A program made the position numbers and the translations under genes. DNA of 64,000 bases. Origin: Cryptomeria japonica. Lineage: Eukaryota > Streptophyta > Pinopsida > Cupressales > Cupressaceae. The stretch spans positions 401,466,939 to 401,530,938 of the forward strand of contig NC_081406.1 in the NCBI RefSeq assembly GCF_030272615.1, written 5' to 3'. Below the pieces are notes generated by a model. It saw only the letters and a list, made by a program, of their open reading frames with translations, had not been told where the DNA came from and did not search any database. How positions within the stretch are numbered: position 1 is the first letter of the stretch; each line of letters opens with the position of its first letter. Shown piece after piece: positions 1 to 11,124 of the stretch.

Positions 1-644
1 GTATCAAAAAGGATTTCAAGCAACCTCACTCAGACATACATCAAGAATCAGGAGAGAATTTTGATGAGGATGAGCAAGAGGGGTTCATTTCAAAGGAATC
101 ATCTCTTGTTGCTACTTCCTTTTCTAATAATCCAGATCCTTTCTATATTTCCTTATACATTGCAGGTTGTAAGTTGAGTAACTGTATTATAGATTCTGGT
201 GCATCTGATAACATAATGCCTTCCAAAGTTGCTCATGCACTAGGCCTATCTTTAAATAAACCTACCGGTAAAGTGTTCTCAATGGAATCAAAGCAAGTAC
301 CTTTGGTCGGACAAATTAAGGATGCTCAAGTTGTTTTAGCTACTCACCCTCAAAAGAAGTTGAAACTTAACATCTTGGTTGCCGATATTCCAGCCAGCTA
401 TGGTATGCTCTTAAGCCATAGTTTCTGTAAAGATTTGGGTGGAGAGATTCAATTAGATTGGTCACATGCCTTGATACCTCTTGGCAACAAGAAAGTTAGA
501 TTGGACCCAAAACCCAAAGCCAAATACACAGTTCTCAAATCTAATGATCCAAGAGTTGAAATATTATATGTTGAGACTGGCCCAGGTACATATATGATCT
601 CATCAAAGAAGGAGAATGTTCCTGAAATTCTGGCTCCTGACATA

Positions 645-1065
645 TCCGCAGAACTTTGGGTAATGCAATTTGATGGAAGTTCTTCATCCTCCGGTTCAGG
701 TGCTGGTGTGGTGTTGATATCTCCTCAAGGGGAAAAGTTTCCTGAAGCCTACAAGCTCGCATTTGATACTACCAATAATATGGCAGAATATGAAGCTCTT
801 CTTCTAGGTTTGGAATTTGCCAAAGAAAAAGGAATCAAGAAGTTACAAGTTATGGGAGATGCTGAACTAGTTGTCAACCAAGTGAGAAGTCAATATCAGA
901 CCAAAAATAAAAAGCTCAAGTCTTATTGAAACAAAGTATGGGATGAGATCGAAAGTTTTTATGCTTTCTCCATACAAGCCATCCCAAGAGAACAAAATAC
1001 AAAGGCAGATTCTCTTGCCGTTTCAGCCTCTTTATTACTACCCCATCCTGAGTTTGAAAAAGATG
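645..1065 (+). other. Extra archaeal-type RNase H domain located before RT
   Basis: Starting at LWVMQFDGSS, this segment shows the four acidic residues expected of an RNase H active site: Asp in FDGSS (672-674), Glu in NNMAEYEA (786-788), Asp in VMGDAE (858-860) and Asp in NTKADSLA (1008-1010). The NN-x-AEYEA pattern is typical of the archaeal/plant-type RNase H found as a second RNase H in plant Tat elements. In the Tat elements I know, it lies between the gypsy RNase H and integrase; here it sits between protease and RT, and no such domain is seen between 2830 and the integrase zinc finger. One TGA stop (927-929) interrupts it. Confidence 0.85.
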
Positions 1066-2216
1066 TGTATATAGTGGAAATGATCTACCGACCTAGTGTG
1101 CCAGATAATAATCAAAATTGGCAAGTTTTTGATGATGATAAGCATATCATCTCATTTTTGGAGGGCACCAGAACCTTCTCAAATTTGTCCTTTGATGGTA
1201 ACCATTCTTTGACAAGCCAACAAAATATAAAAGAAGAAGATAAAGAATTAGAGATTTTGCAACTAAAGGGAAATACTATTCCTAAGGGATTAGTCACTCT
1301 TGAGAGTCTCTTTGATAAGAATGATCAGTTTGTAAAGAATGATGAAAAGAAGCCCTCAAGTTCTCTAGATACAGAAAAAGTAAATATTGGTTTTGAAAAT
1401 GATCCCAAGATTTTTTTAATTGGAAAATGCTTGACCCACAAGGAAAGAAAAGTCATCATTGATTTGTTGAATAGCTATATTGATGTATTTGCATGGTGCT
1501 ATGATGATCTCAAAGTGTTTATGAATGGCAAATTTAAGCATCATATTCCTCTTAAGCCTGATTCACCCCCATTCAGGCAAAAACAAAGGCAATTCAATCC
1601 AAAGATAGCAGATGCAATCTTTGCGGAGGTAAATAAAATGTTAAAGGATAAAATCATTTACCCAATCCATCATTCCACATGGGTTGCAAATATAGTGCTT
1701 GTCAGAAAGAAGAATGGCGAGATAAGAATTTGTGTTGATTTTCGCAATCTCAATCAAGCATCTCTTAAAGACAACTATCCCTTACCAGTAATGGACCATC
1801 TTCTTCAAACTGTCTCTGGTTCGGAGATGATGTCAATGCTTGATGGTTTTTCTAGATATAATCAAATCGGTGTAGAACAAGATGATCAACATAAGACAAC
1901 TTTCACTACTCCGTGGGGAACCTTTGCCTATAACCGTATGCCTTTCGGTTTGATTAATGTTGGTGCCACCTTTCAACATGCAATGGATCTTTCTTTTGGT
2001 GACTTAAGAAATAAAATTATTGTTGTATATCTAGATGATTTAACCGTCTTTTCCAAGAAGCGAGAAGAACATGCTTATCATTTGGAGTGTGTGCTACAAT
2101 GTTGCAGGCAACAAGGTATTTCATTGAATCCAAAGAAATCCATTTTTGGAGTGCCAGAAGGGAAATTGTTAGGTCACATTGTTTCAAAAGAAGGTATTCA
2201 TATTGATCCAGAGTGA
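1065..2216 (+). other. Reverse transcriptase domain of Tat-like pol
   Basis: This open stretch of 383 codons starts in the linker after the extra RNase H and covers the RT palm and fingers. Recognisable motifs are PIHHSTWVANIVLVRKKNGE, RICVDFRNLNQAS, the YNRMPFGL block and VVYLDDLTVFSK with the catalytic Asp pair at 2034-2039. GKLLGHIVSKEGI precedes the TGA at 2214. It is the longest stop-free part of this pol. No frameshift is visible, so RT is the best preserved enzyme domain of the element. Confidence 0.9.
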
Positions 2217-2342
2217 GTCAAAGCCATTCAGCAGTTACCGTTACCTTCCAGTAAGCTTGGTGTTCGCTCATTCTTTGGTCAGATTAATTTCATAAGAAAG
2301 TTCATTCCTAATTTCTTAGAAATTACAAAGTCAATTATTGAC

Positions 2343-2830
2343 ATGATGAAAGATAATGTCACATTCAAATGGTCAGAGGAAGGGAAAAGGGCTTTCAATC
2401 AAATCAAGTCGGCCATTGCGGATGCACCTACATTGGTTTGTCCAGATTTCTCTAAAGACTTCAATATATATTGTTATGCTTCTGACACTACATTATCCGC
2501 AATATTGACCCAACATCATAATGAAAACGTTGAAGCACCAATTGCTTTCATGAGTGTTCTGCTGAAAAAGCATGAATTGAAGTATTCTCAAGTTGAAAAG
2601 CAAGCTTATGCAGTGGTCAAGGCTATGAAGCAATTTCATTTTTATGTTTTTAATTCCCACTCTATCATGCATGTTCCAGATACTGCAGTCAAGACCATAC
2701 TCATGCAACAAGAAATTGGTATGAGTAAGTGAGCTTCTTGGATTGCAAAGGTTCAAGAATATGATATTGATATCAAACCAACCAAGCTTGTTCGTGGGCG
2801 TGGGTTGTGTAAGCTAATAGCTGAGAATAT
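2343..2830 (+). other. Gypsy-type RNase H, likely catalytically dead
   Basis: This is the RNase H that normally follows RT in Ty3/gypsy pol, recognised from NIYCYASDTTLSAILTQ and KYSQVEKQAYAVVKA. The first Asp and the Glu are present. The later TDH motif is replaced by HVPDTAV, and the last catalytic Asp (normally in ADALS) is missing: the region reads TKLVRGRGLCKLIAE. This resembles the inactive connection domain of retroviruses, where a second RNase H does the catalysis. A TGA stop at 2730-2732 interrupts it. Confidence 0.75.
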
Positions 2831-2849
2831 TTCTAATGAGAGTGCTACT

Positions 2850-4154
2850 CAAGAGATTGAACTACCTTTGGTTCTATTTGTCAGCACCACGGATGAGTGG
2901 TTTTCCAACATAGCACATTTTCTCACATACGGAGAATGTCCTGCTTATCTAACCCCTAGGGAGAAACGAACTATCAAGTTGAAGGCTGCCAAATATATTA
3001 TTTGGGGTGATGTTCTTTATAAAAAAGGAATAGATGGCACATTTCTCAGGTGTGTAGACAAAGAACAAAGAAAGAAGCTCCTTCAGTTCTTTCATAATGA
3101 AGCTTGTGGAGGGCATTTTTCTTCCTCAATAACGGCTTTCAAAATATTGAGAAATTGCTATTATTGGCCTGGAATGTTCAAAGATGTGGATGAGTGGGTA
3201 AAGAGATGCGACGCATGTCAACAATTCAAGGGAAGAGTACAACTTGCTGCCCTACCTTTGAAACCTGTGATTATTGAAGAACCATTTCAGCAGTGGGGAC
3301 TAGATTTTATCGGTCCAATTCATCCTCATTCCAGTGCGGGTCATACACACATCTTGGTAGCCACTAACTATTTCACCAAGTGGGTTGAAGCAGCTCTAGT
3401 TAGACAAACAACATCAGAAGTAGTTTGTGACTTCATCAAACAAAACATTCTTGTAAGATATGGAGTTCCACAGAAAATCATCACCGATAATGCTACCAAT
3501 TTCTCCTCTTATGAAATATCGGCTTTCTGTTACAAGTATGGAGTTATACTTTCACATGCATCTGACTATTATCCTCAGGGAAATGGTCAAGCTAAAGTGA
3601 GCAATAATAATATCATCACTATTCTCCGCAAGTTAGTCGATAAAAATCAAAGAACGTGGCATAAACATCTATATGAAGCACTGTGGGTTGATCGTACAAT
3701 GAAGAAGCGAGCTATCAAGATGTCTCCATTCGAATTAGTTTTTGGTGCGGAAGCTAGATTACCTATTCTATTGGAGTTAGCTTCTCTTAAGTTGCAAGAA
3801 GTAGTCGAAAATCATGAGTTTAAAGATGCATTGGAAAAATGAATATTGTACTTAACCAAGATGGAAGAACAAAGAGAAATAGTGATGGATAGAATCAAAG
3901 AACATCAAATGCGAGTGAAAGAACTGTTTGACCAGGAAGCAAGGGAAAGATCTTTTCAAGTTGGCGATCTGGTCCTATTATGGGATAAACGAAGAGAACC
4001 AAAGGGATTACATGGTAAATTTGATTCACTTTGGAGAGGACCTTTTCAAATCAGGCAAGTTGGTGGTACAAATTCATTCTATCTGGCATACTTAGATGGC
4101 ACACATATACCTCTTCCTTATAATGGGCAACACTTAAAATTATATTATCCATAA
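2850..4154 (+). other. Integrase of Tat-like pol with catalytic Glu changed to Lys
   Basis: The HHCC zinc-binding region begins near 3093 (HNEACGGH) and ends in RCDACQQFKG. The core has Asp1 in GLDFIGP (3303-3305) and Asp2 in ITDNATNF (3486-3488). The third acidic residue of the DDE triad should lie 36 codons after Asp2. That codon (3594-3596, in GNGQAKVSN) is AAA, lysine, where plant gypsy integrases read GQAE. A C-terminal SH3-like part with VGDLVLLWDKRR and LWRGPFQI follows the TGA at 3840-3842. A single G-to-A change explains the substitution. Confidence 0.85.
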
Positions 4155-7066
4155 GCTCACTTGCCTTTCGTCTTGTATATAGCCTAGCTAGGAGTTTTGA
4201 CTTTGTTCCCTTTTGTTTATGTGTGTGTTGTTCTTTCTCCTTTTTTGGCTTGGTTCTCCCTCCTTGTTCCATGTAAAGTAGTGCACCAATCCTTTTGACT
4301 CTGTTGCCCAATGAATAATACACTGACTATTATCAACCAAAGATTATGGGTTCCTTCATCATCCCTTACAGTCCTTGTCCCCAGTCAGAGCCAGCTGTTA
4401 ACCCTACTTTTTGAGGAGTGAAAATTGTTGGAATTCTTGTGTTAAACAATTTGAGTCGATAACGATATTCAACGAAAAATGAATATATGCAAAGCATGAA
4501 TATGTGTGATCTCTTTTCATTTGACGAAGTCAAGAAGTCTAACCGATCAATTTCTTTAAAAAGAAAAAAATTATTATTAAAAGCCATTTTAGCCTATGTC
4601 ATGAGTCATAAGAAAAGAATCTTGAAATTGTTTTAATGTTCGTGTCATTCAAGAAATTTAGAAACCCCTTGACGAAACAACCTACTATCAACAATCTCTT
4701 GTAAATGTACCAATGACACAAGAAGTGAATTTTCCTATGATAGGGATGGTCTTCCTATTCCGTGGTTAACTATTAATTTTTGGCTTTGAAAGAGAGTAAA
4801 ATGACTCGGATGGACTTCATTGTCGAATGCACCCTTATCCATCCTTGTGATATGTAATGTGATAATCATATTATACAATCGAGTTTGAAATATAGATTGC
4901 GGGTTTTCATGGCATGGAGGTAAGACACTTCAAAGAATGGTTTTGAGATTCTTACACTAGAAGTGACTCACTTGGGAAATGTACACCATCAGCGGTTTAA
5001 GCCGGCAGTTAACCAAGTGTTAGCGGCAGGTTGGTAGAACAATCAAAGCGCCTATATTCACCAAGTTCAGAAAGTGAGTTGATTGTTATCGCCAAGTTGG
5101 TAAATAACATAAGTAACCGATATGTTTTCACACAAAGTTTTGACAAATTCTTCATCGGTAAGTTGGTGGAGTCCATATATAAAAAAAAAGAACAAACTAA
5201 TTCACTTTATTTCAATATCCCACAGCAACTTGTGGATGGAGATTAAACCACCGATAGATAAAGATCCAATTATCATTAATGAAGTGTTGATGGCCAGATT
5301 ATTGCTAAGTTGAAAGCATCAAATTACCAATATGTTTCTTCACATAACGTGGGAAAATTTAAAGTTGTATTGACCCCTCATGATAAATGTAAATAACTTA
5401 GCAATCGCCTCCATGCACCAGCCAGTTAACAAGATACCAATACATGCTAAGTTGCTATTCTTATCGGCAAAGGAGAATTTTAAAGAAAGAAGACCAAGAA
5501 TCCCACGTGGTGCATAAAAGATGTTATTGTATCGTGCTTTAAGAAGAATAGCCACGGTTTTGTTTCATTATCGCTGAGTTGGTGGGAATCATCAAATTAC
5601 CAATACATTCCATTCCTATGCACAACGTGGAAAAACTTAAAGTCATGTAACTGTTTCATACACCGGTGAGTTGGCCAACCTTAACAAGATGCCGATACAC
5701 TTCAATTCCTCTCTATTCTCATCGGCAAGATGTGAGTATTTCAAAAGACAACGCCTTCCCCTTGAACGTCCATCTAGCGGATTGAATACACCACGTGGCT
5801 TGTGAAAGATAGCAAAATTGATTTTTATAACTACCTATTACCCATTTGCTTTGCATGCCGATAGATATGCATGCTATCGTCCTCTCTAACTCCACTCGCA
5901 GGTATTAAATATGAAATGTTTAAGCACCTTGTATTCTGCAGATACGTGGTGTGTGTATCAGATGGCTCCTTTCACGCAGATGCAATTGGCGGGTGCTAGT
6001 TGATATTTGACTAGTTTCTAAGTCATTTCCTTTTCTTCATGACAAAACTTTAGAAATATCTTGCCATTCTTAGTAGTATTATTTCTGTTGATACGTATCA
6101 GTGCTGCCAATTATATAAGATTTTATAGTTACAAATGCTCTGGTCGACATACATGCAAAAGACGACAAGGTGTTTCAAGAGATGTCATCGCATGGAGTTT
6201 TAAAAAAAAAAAACATTTTTTTAATATATATATATGCAATTGAAGTTTGCATACAATGAGGATTAATTTTATCGAATGGCTCAAAAGAAATCTCATCTTG
6301 TAGAATGCATGAAATGGGAGATTTAGAAAAGCATAAATGATCAAATGGCAAGGTTTCTGTCAGATTTGTTTCGACTTGCAGCATTTCAGAATAGATGTCA
6401 TTTCATAGATACCTGCTAGAGGCAGAGGATTTCGATAGAAGCAAGTTACGGCAATAGTGGATCTGGATGTAGAGTCATCAGTAACAAAGGCAAAGACACT
6501 TCCTCAAATAAATGTGGTCGCAACACAGAATGAATTAGTTGAAGAGGTTTTAGAAGCTTTCAAGTCTGTAAAACGTACATCCAAACATAGAGAATGGGTA
6601 TGCATGATTACTTTCTGCACTAGCAGTGTAATGTGTTATAAAAGAGTTTTAAAGACTTCCTTGTGATTAAAGAAGAACTTGTGTAAGTTTCAGTTCAAAT
6701 CGATATCATTCATGCATTGAAGAATACTGGGTCGGTTTACTTCAGAACCCATGCTCGCTATCTCAAAGAGCTTTAAATATGTTATGAGTATTCTTTTCAA
6801 ATACAGATTGAAGAAGGAGTTGTGTCAGATACCATGAAATATGGAGAATGAGAGATATGATTTATTTAATAAATTATCTCAAAGAAACGTAATGCAATGA
6901 TTCTAGTAGTAGCATGGTATTGTTTTAAATGATCTTTCAAGTTTTCAGACCTATGGGATAAGAGGGAGTCAAGAGATATTTTTAAACATTGTTTAATTTG
7001 CTGCAATTGGTAATAACAAGATGCTTTAAGAACTTCTTAGTATAAGAATCTGCAAAACACATCATC
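4155..7066 (+). other. Non-coding spacer between integrase and the unknown ORF
   Basis: No ORF with recognisable content is present in these 2.9 kb. The segment contains a diverged ~280 bp duplication (5317-5865), two perfect CCACGTGG boxes (5503-5510 and 5791-5798) and many CGGTAAGTTGG-like words between 4990 and 5740. A purine-rich run followed by TGTTGG at 4426 superficially looks like a polypurine tract and LTR start, but no partner LTR exists to test this. Long non-coding segments between integrase and 3' LTR are known in Tat elements. Confidence 0.5.
5317..5865 (+). repeat. Diverged tandem duplication (~273-288 bp units) with G-boxes
   Basis: CATCAAATTACCAATA occurs at 5317 and again at 5590. 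It is followed in both units by a CACAACGTGG-like word with AAAA and TTAAAGT, then AACAAGAT-CCGATACA-like and ATCGGCAA words, then CCACGTGG (5503 and 5791) and AAAGAT. Spacing of the matching words is 273-288 bp. A third, weaker copy may start near 5085. CACGTG is the plant G-box bound by bZIP and bHLH factors, so the duplication may be an enhancer array; that role is inferred. Confidence 0.6.
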
Positions 7067-10000
7067 ATGAAATACAAGGCTCAAGAGTATGAGTATGCCT
7101 CGATGATCACCACCATGATTCCAGAGGTTCATGATACCAAGATTGGGCACATAAATTTACAGGAGATCAAAAAGTTCTTCATGGAAGGTGACAGATCAAA
7201 ATTGTCTTGTAGAGTGGCAAGAAGTGGCTTGATTGAAGCAGCATGTTTTCCCATATCAATTCAATGTACAGATTTGGTACTAGAATGCTCAAAAAGATAT
7301 AATCCAGATGCGAGAGAGATAAGAGCTGCAGACGGATCCTTAATGGCCAAACTTGACAGAATTTCAATAGCTATTATTCTTCATTTGCCATATAAGGAAA
7401 AGTTCACTCACATCGATAAGCAAAAAGCTTACAAATACTTCAGCAATAATAGAAGCAAATGCCTCAACAATCTGGCTAAAGAATGGATGGTTGCGCCACA
7501 AGGAGGATAGTCTCAGCTTCCAAAAATACTCCATCATTCTCTTTTCATCAAAGAGATTTGTTACTTGATTTTGTTACTCCATAGAGTGACAAGAAGTCCT
7601 CACTCCACTGAGTTTGAAATGTGGATGTATCTCTTCATAACAGTCATCTCTGCCAGTAAGCAATTCATTGATTGGGGCCATCTCATCAGCAACTGCATAC
7701 ATGACCAGTTAGTGCACTTCAAAACAAGTCAACGCTTCCATATGATCTCTTACTTGATATATGCTATTGCTAATTTGAGGTCATGGCCAGGGTTAAGTAC
7801 TAATGGTGTCCTAAATCAAGAAACTCAAGTTTACCATTATTACAAGCAATTGCAACTTGAGGAAAGCTTTGTGTATTTCAGGCGGGTGAATGATGCTTTC
7901 ACAATGTGGGCAGTAAGGTTATTACAAGGAGACATTGCCACCAGAATATCAAAGGAAGCTGCTAAATTGGTAAAGAAATATGGAAGTTTCTTCATCCAGT
8001 TTCTGAGATTTACCTATCTTCGAGTAGGAGGATTTGAAGGTTATCCACACAAGCTACCTAGATATGTTGATGATAAGCTCATTTTAGTTGAGCTTTGTCG
8101 ACAATTGGTTTCAGTTCAAAAGAAATGTAGAGATAGAAAGAATAAAGGGGTAGCCTTTCCCATTTGTCTCGGGCACTATAGATGTGATTCAAGTTCAAGA
8201 GCAGATGAGACAGAAAAATCTTTATCTAAGATCAACTTGTATCCATACCAGATGAGGTTCCCTTTTGATAGCAAGGGTTATGTCAAGAACAGCTTAAAGT
8301 TAGGCCCTGGCTATTTTCATTTTCCTAATCTTGAAGACTTTTGGGAGGATTGCGAAGATGAGTTCGAGGTTAGAAAAAGAGATTGGACAAGGTTAACTTT
8401 GAAGCAAATGAAAGATTTCAAGATGGATTGGACCATAGAAGGCATTGAAGATGATGGATCTGATTTGATTGATCCTATCTATTTTGAGCAAGTCCAGTCC
8501 CAGCCACTTCCCAGTTTGAATTGGGCAGATCCGGAAATGAGAGATGTCAGAGAAAGAACAAGTTTTGTAATCAATAATTCTAAAGCCTGGATTAAGAAGA
8601 AGATTACTCAAATGACTACTACCAGACCAACAAAGGAAACTCCAAGAAGGAAAGGAAGTCAGCTTGAGAGCTCTACGTCACTGCATTCTTCCCATACTCC
8701 AGCTAGGGATACTCCTTACCAGAATACTCAAGGAAGTGATGGAGATGAAGACCCTCCAAGGAGGAACAATCTTCAAAACACATGTGGTGATGAACCCCGA
8801 CAAAAGAGGAAGAAATCCAGAGCAAAAGACATAGAAGAAAATTCTATTGCAAGTCAAGTAAAGGATCAAGTTCCAGTGGAAATTTTGGATGACACAAGAT
8901 TTGATGATGGAATGCATTCCATATCTCCCTCAGTTCCTATTGAATCCCTATGACAAGAAGCACAACAAAATACTTTAGTCATGGATTCATCATTTCCAAG
9001 CAATCCAAGTGATCAATTTGAAGAAATCAGAGAGGTGACTACAACACTGGTAGCAAGATAGGAAAACATCCAAGAGTCCACAAAAAATTCTTCATTCCCA
9101 TGGTTAGAACAAAGTCTATTGAAGAAGAGGAAGGTAGAAAAGCTAGTGGTACCTGAATTTAGTAGCATATCTGATCTCTTTGAAAGAGCTGAAAAACCGA
9201 AGAAACTCAAAGTATCCTCAAGAATAAAGACTGATCCAAATTCAAGGAATATGTGCTTAGAGATTGCTCAACCCATATCTGAGAAGGATACGAATGAGGC
9301 CACCTCTGCAGACTTTGTTGTGACAAAGATTGATATGGGACCTTCTTCTCATGAGTTTGATATTCAGAACTTTAATGTGATGGCAACCAGAATGGTGGAG
9401 AGAAGTGAAAAGGATAAGCAATCCAAGGATCAATTGAAACAACAAGTGCACACTTTGTCTTCTTACTTGAGATCTGTAGTTGATACCTCCACTATGCCAC
9501 TAAGTGTAGATCGCCAACCAATTATATTTACACCAGAAGGAGTAATTGAAAGGAATGTTATGGATAATCTTCAAAAATACCAAGCCTATGGAAAGGTAAT
9601 TGAAGGTTGGGTAGAAAAGGTCAAAACTCTTGCATGTGATTTCCTAGTCCAAGCAAAATCTATCCATGATGAGGCCTTAATAAAGAAAAATACTATTGAG
9701 AAAGACTTGAAGAATGTCAAGAAAGAGGAAACAGCTTGGAAGGAAATTGTGAATGATTTCAAACAAATGATAGAAATTGGAATGGACACCCTTGCAACTG
9801 AGAAAATCCTACCTAATAATGAAAAAGATTATCTAGAAATATGGATAGAAAGCATTAACTGGAAACTAGTGATCATAGATCAAGTTTCATCAGAGTTAGA
9901 AAAGCTCATGTTTTCATGTGATCAAGTGTGTACCAAACTCCAAGGACAACTCACTGCTCTTCTCCCAGATGTGACATTGATGGAAGATTTGCAGGTGTTA

Positions 10001-10327
10001 CATAATAGCTTCCAGAACATGATAGATCAACAACTTTTGAACAGGACAAATTTCAGTGAGAATACCATCGAAAGGTTGATTGATATTTACTATTCCTTGA
10101 GAACTTCTATGCCTCAGACACTCAGCATGGTGACAGAACTAAGTGGCATTCATAGAAACTTGAAGACATGGAAAATGAGGATAGCCAACATCCTAATTCC
10201 CAAAGGAAAATCTGTCACTTCAGCCATCCGACTTTTCAGAATCTTCAGAGACAAAGGACCTGGACAACATAATGTGCCTACAAAAGCAACAGCCTCATCG
10301 GCAGCGCAAGGAGTTAGCTTAGAATAA
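7067..10327 (+). pseudogene. Large unknown ORF associated with Tat-like element (copy 1)
   Basis: A single frame runs from the ATG at 7067 to the stop at 10325-10327, interrupted by only three stops (TAG at 7508, TGA at 8951, TAG at 9059). This makes about 1,087 codons. The N-terminal half has a globular region with WGHLISNCIHDQLV and a motif GGFEGYPHKLPRYVDDK (about 8025-8080). The middle (8620-8860) is polar and low-complexity with a basic run RQKRKKSRAKD that could be a nuclear localisation signal. The C-terminal third (9119-10327) is rich in charged helix and probably forms coiled coil. No enzyme motif is visible. It follows pol in the same orientation and shares a motif with 59123-62664. 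Function unknown; it resembles the plant-specific extra ORFs of Tat elements. Confidence 0.65.
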
Positions 10328-10481
10328 GTGCAGAGTTGCATTTTGTATAGTCTTCATTTTTGTTGTGTTACTCGCATCATGTTTTTGTCTTTCTTTGTAA
10401 ATAACTCTCATGGTCGAGTTTCCTTTCTCTCATCTCTATTTCTGTATTGTAATAAAGATAATCTTGGCTCTTTTCATATGA

Positions 10482-10622
10482 GGTAGTTATCCTAAGTTCT
10501 CATTTTGGGTAGTTATTCTAAGTAGTTATTTCTCCCAAAGTTGAGGAAGTTATTTCAAGTAGTTGAGGAAGTTATAAAGTAGTTATAAAGGTGGTTAGGG
10601 TAGTTACCTCAGGTGGTTACCA
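10482..10622 (+). repeat. Short repeats of GTAGTTA / GTGGTTA upstream of TATA box
   Basis: About ten variants of (G)GTAGTTA, GAAGTTA and GTGGTTA lie within 140 bp. On the other strand these read TAACTAC and TAACCAC, which resemble AC-type and MYB-binding cores. The cluster ends 7 bp before the TATA box. Confidence 0.6.
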
Positions 10623-10628
10623 CTTCAC

Positions 10629-10637
10629 CTATATATA
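10629..10637 (+). promoter_or_regulatory. TATA box CTATATATA
   Basis: A perfect plant-type TATA box lies directly after the GTAGTTA cluster. Transcription would be expected to start about 30 bp downstream, near 10660-10670, in the same direction as the flanking element. Confidence 0.6.
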
Positions 10638-11124
10638 CCTCATTATTATTCAATGTGAGGGATTCCACTTTTCCACAAGCTTTGTATAAGAGACTTGGAT
10701 AGTGTTATTCAAGCAATTAAGCAATAGAGATCAATTTGGATGTGTGTTCAACTTATTCTCATGGGTTATTATCAATGTTCTTATGTTTAATTGATGATTA
10801 CCTAATGCTTTCCCTTTAACATTGAATGTGAAGAAGTTTATTTCAAGTTGTGGTATCTCAAACTTGATTATATGGAATTTATTTTAATCTAGATTCATAC
10901 CTTATATGGTGTTCAATCTTTCTTTATTGTTCGTTCTTTAAATTTTTGAAAAAATCCAAATACCCCCATTATATGAGGGAGCTTCCCCTCTCAAACGCAG
11001 AGAAGAATTACCATTCTTTTGTTTTTGTGATTCTTCAATTGTTGTGAACGCTTTGTTGCTAATTACAGGGCAAAACGGAGTTTTTCAAGAAAGTTTCTTA
11101 AAGCATCAAATCCATCAACCAACA

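Larger units (their letters stand above)
3..4154 (+). pseudogene. pol: Tat-like pol polyprotein: PR, aRNH, RT, gRNH, INT (degenerate)
   Basis: One reading frame is followed for 4.15 kb and is open to the left edge. It is broken only by four in-frame stops ending at 929, 2216, 2732 and 3842, all TGA. Domains in order: aspartic protease with IDSGASDNIMP (about 189-221); archaeal-type RNase H (645-1065); reverse transcriptase (about 1480-2220) with the YLDD box, catalytic DD at 2034-2039; gypsy RNase H (2343-2830); integrase (2850-4154) ending LKLYYP. The enzyme would process the polyprotein, copy RNA to DNA and integrate it. It cannot be functional as it stands because of the stops and a changed integrase catalytic residue. 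The stops fall where the family usually has arginine, which suggests CGA-to-TGA decay (inference). Confidence 0.9.
1..11124 (+). mobile_element. Ty3/gypsy Tat-like retrotransposon, left end outside window
   Basis: The block reads protease, extra RNase H, reverse transcriptase, gypsy RNase H and integrase in one frame up to 4154. It continues with a 2.9 kb spacer, a ~1,087-codon unknown ORF in the same orientation and a TATA-bearing region. Plant Tat-group gypsy elements are known for a second, archaeal-type RNase H and for extra ORFs outside gag-pol, which fits. Gag and the 5' LTR lie left of the window. The right edge is set where a truncated Copia-C copy begins at 11125. That the spacer, ORF and promoter region belong to the same element as pol is inferred from orientation and order; no second LTR is available to prove it. 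Confidence 0.6.
10328..11124 (+). other. Promoter-bearing LTR-like region after the unknown ORF
   Basis: The segment has no ORF of note. It holds a cluster of GTAGTTA-type repeats (10482-10622), a strong TATA box (10629-10637) and a long leader-like stretch, ending where Copia-C sequence starts at 11125. Position after a Tat-type extra ORF suggests the U3-R-U5 of a 3' LTR. The exact start cannot be fixed without a second LTR. Confidence 0.45.

Noticed and set aside
4426-4440. Purine-rich run followed by TGTTGG, looking like a polypurine tract and 3' LTR start right after integrase
   Set aside because: No matching LTR or LTR end is seen, and the unknown ORF and a better promoter region follow further right, so the evidence is too thin for a boundary.
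6457-6666. 69-codon ORF in the spacer before the unknown ORF
   Set aside because: Short, no recognisable motif, and in a different frame and region from the long ORF; could be chance in AT-rich DNA.
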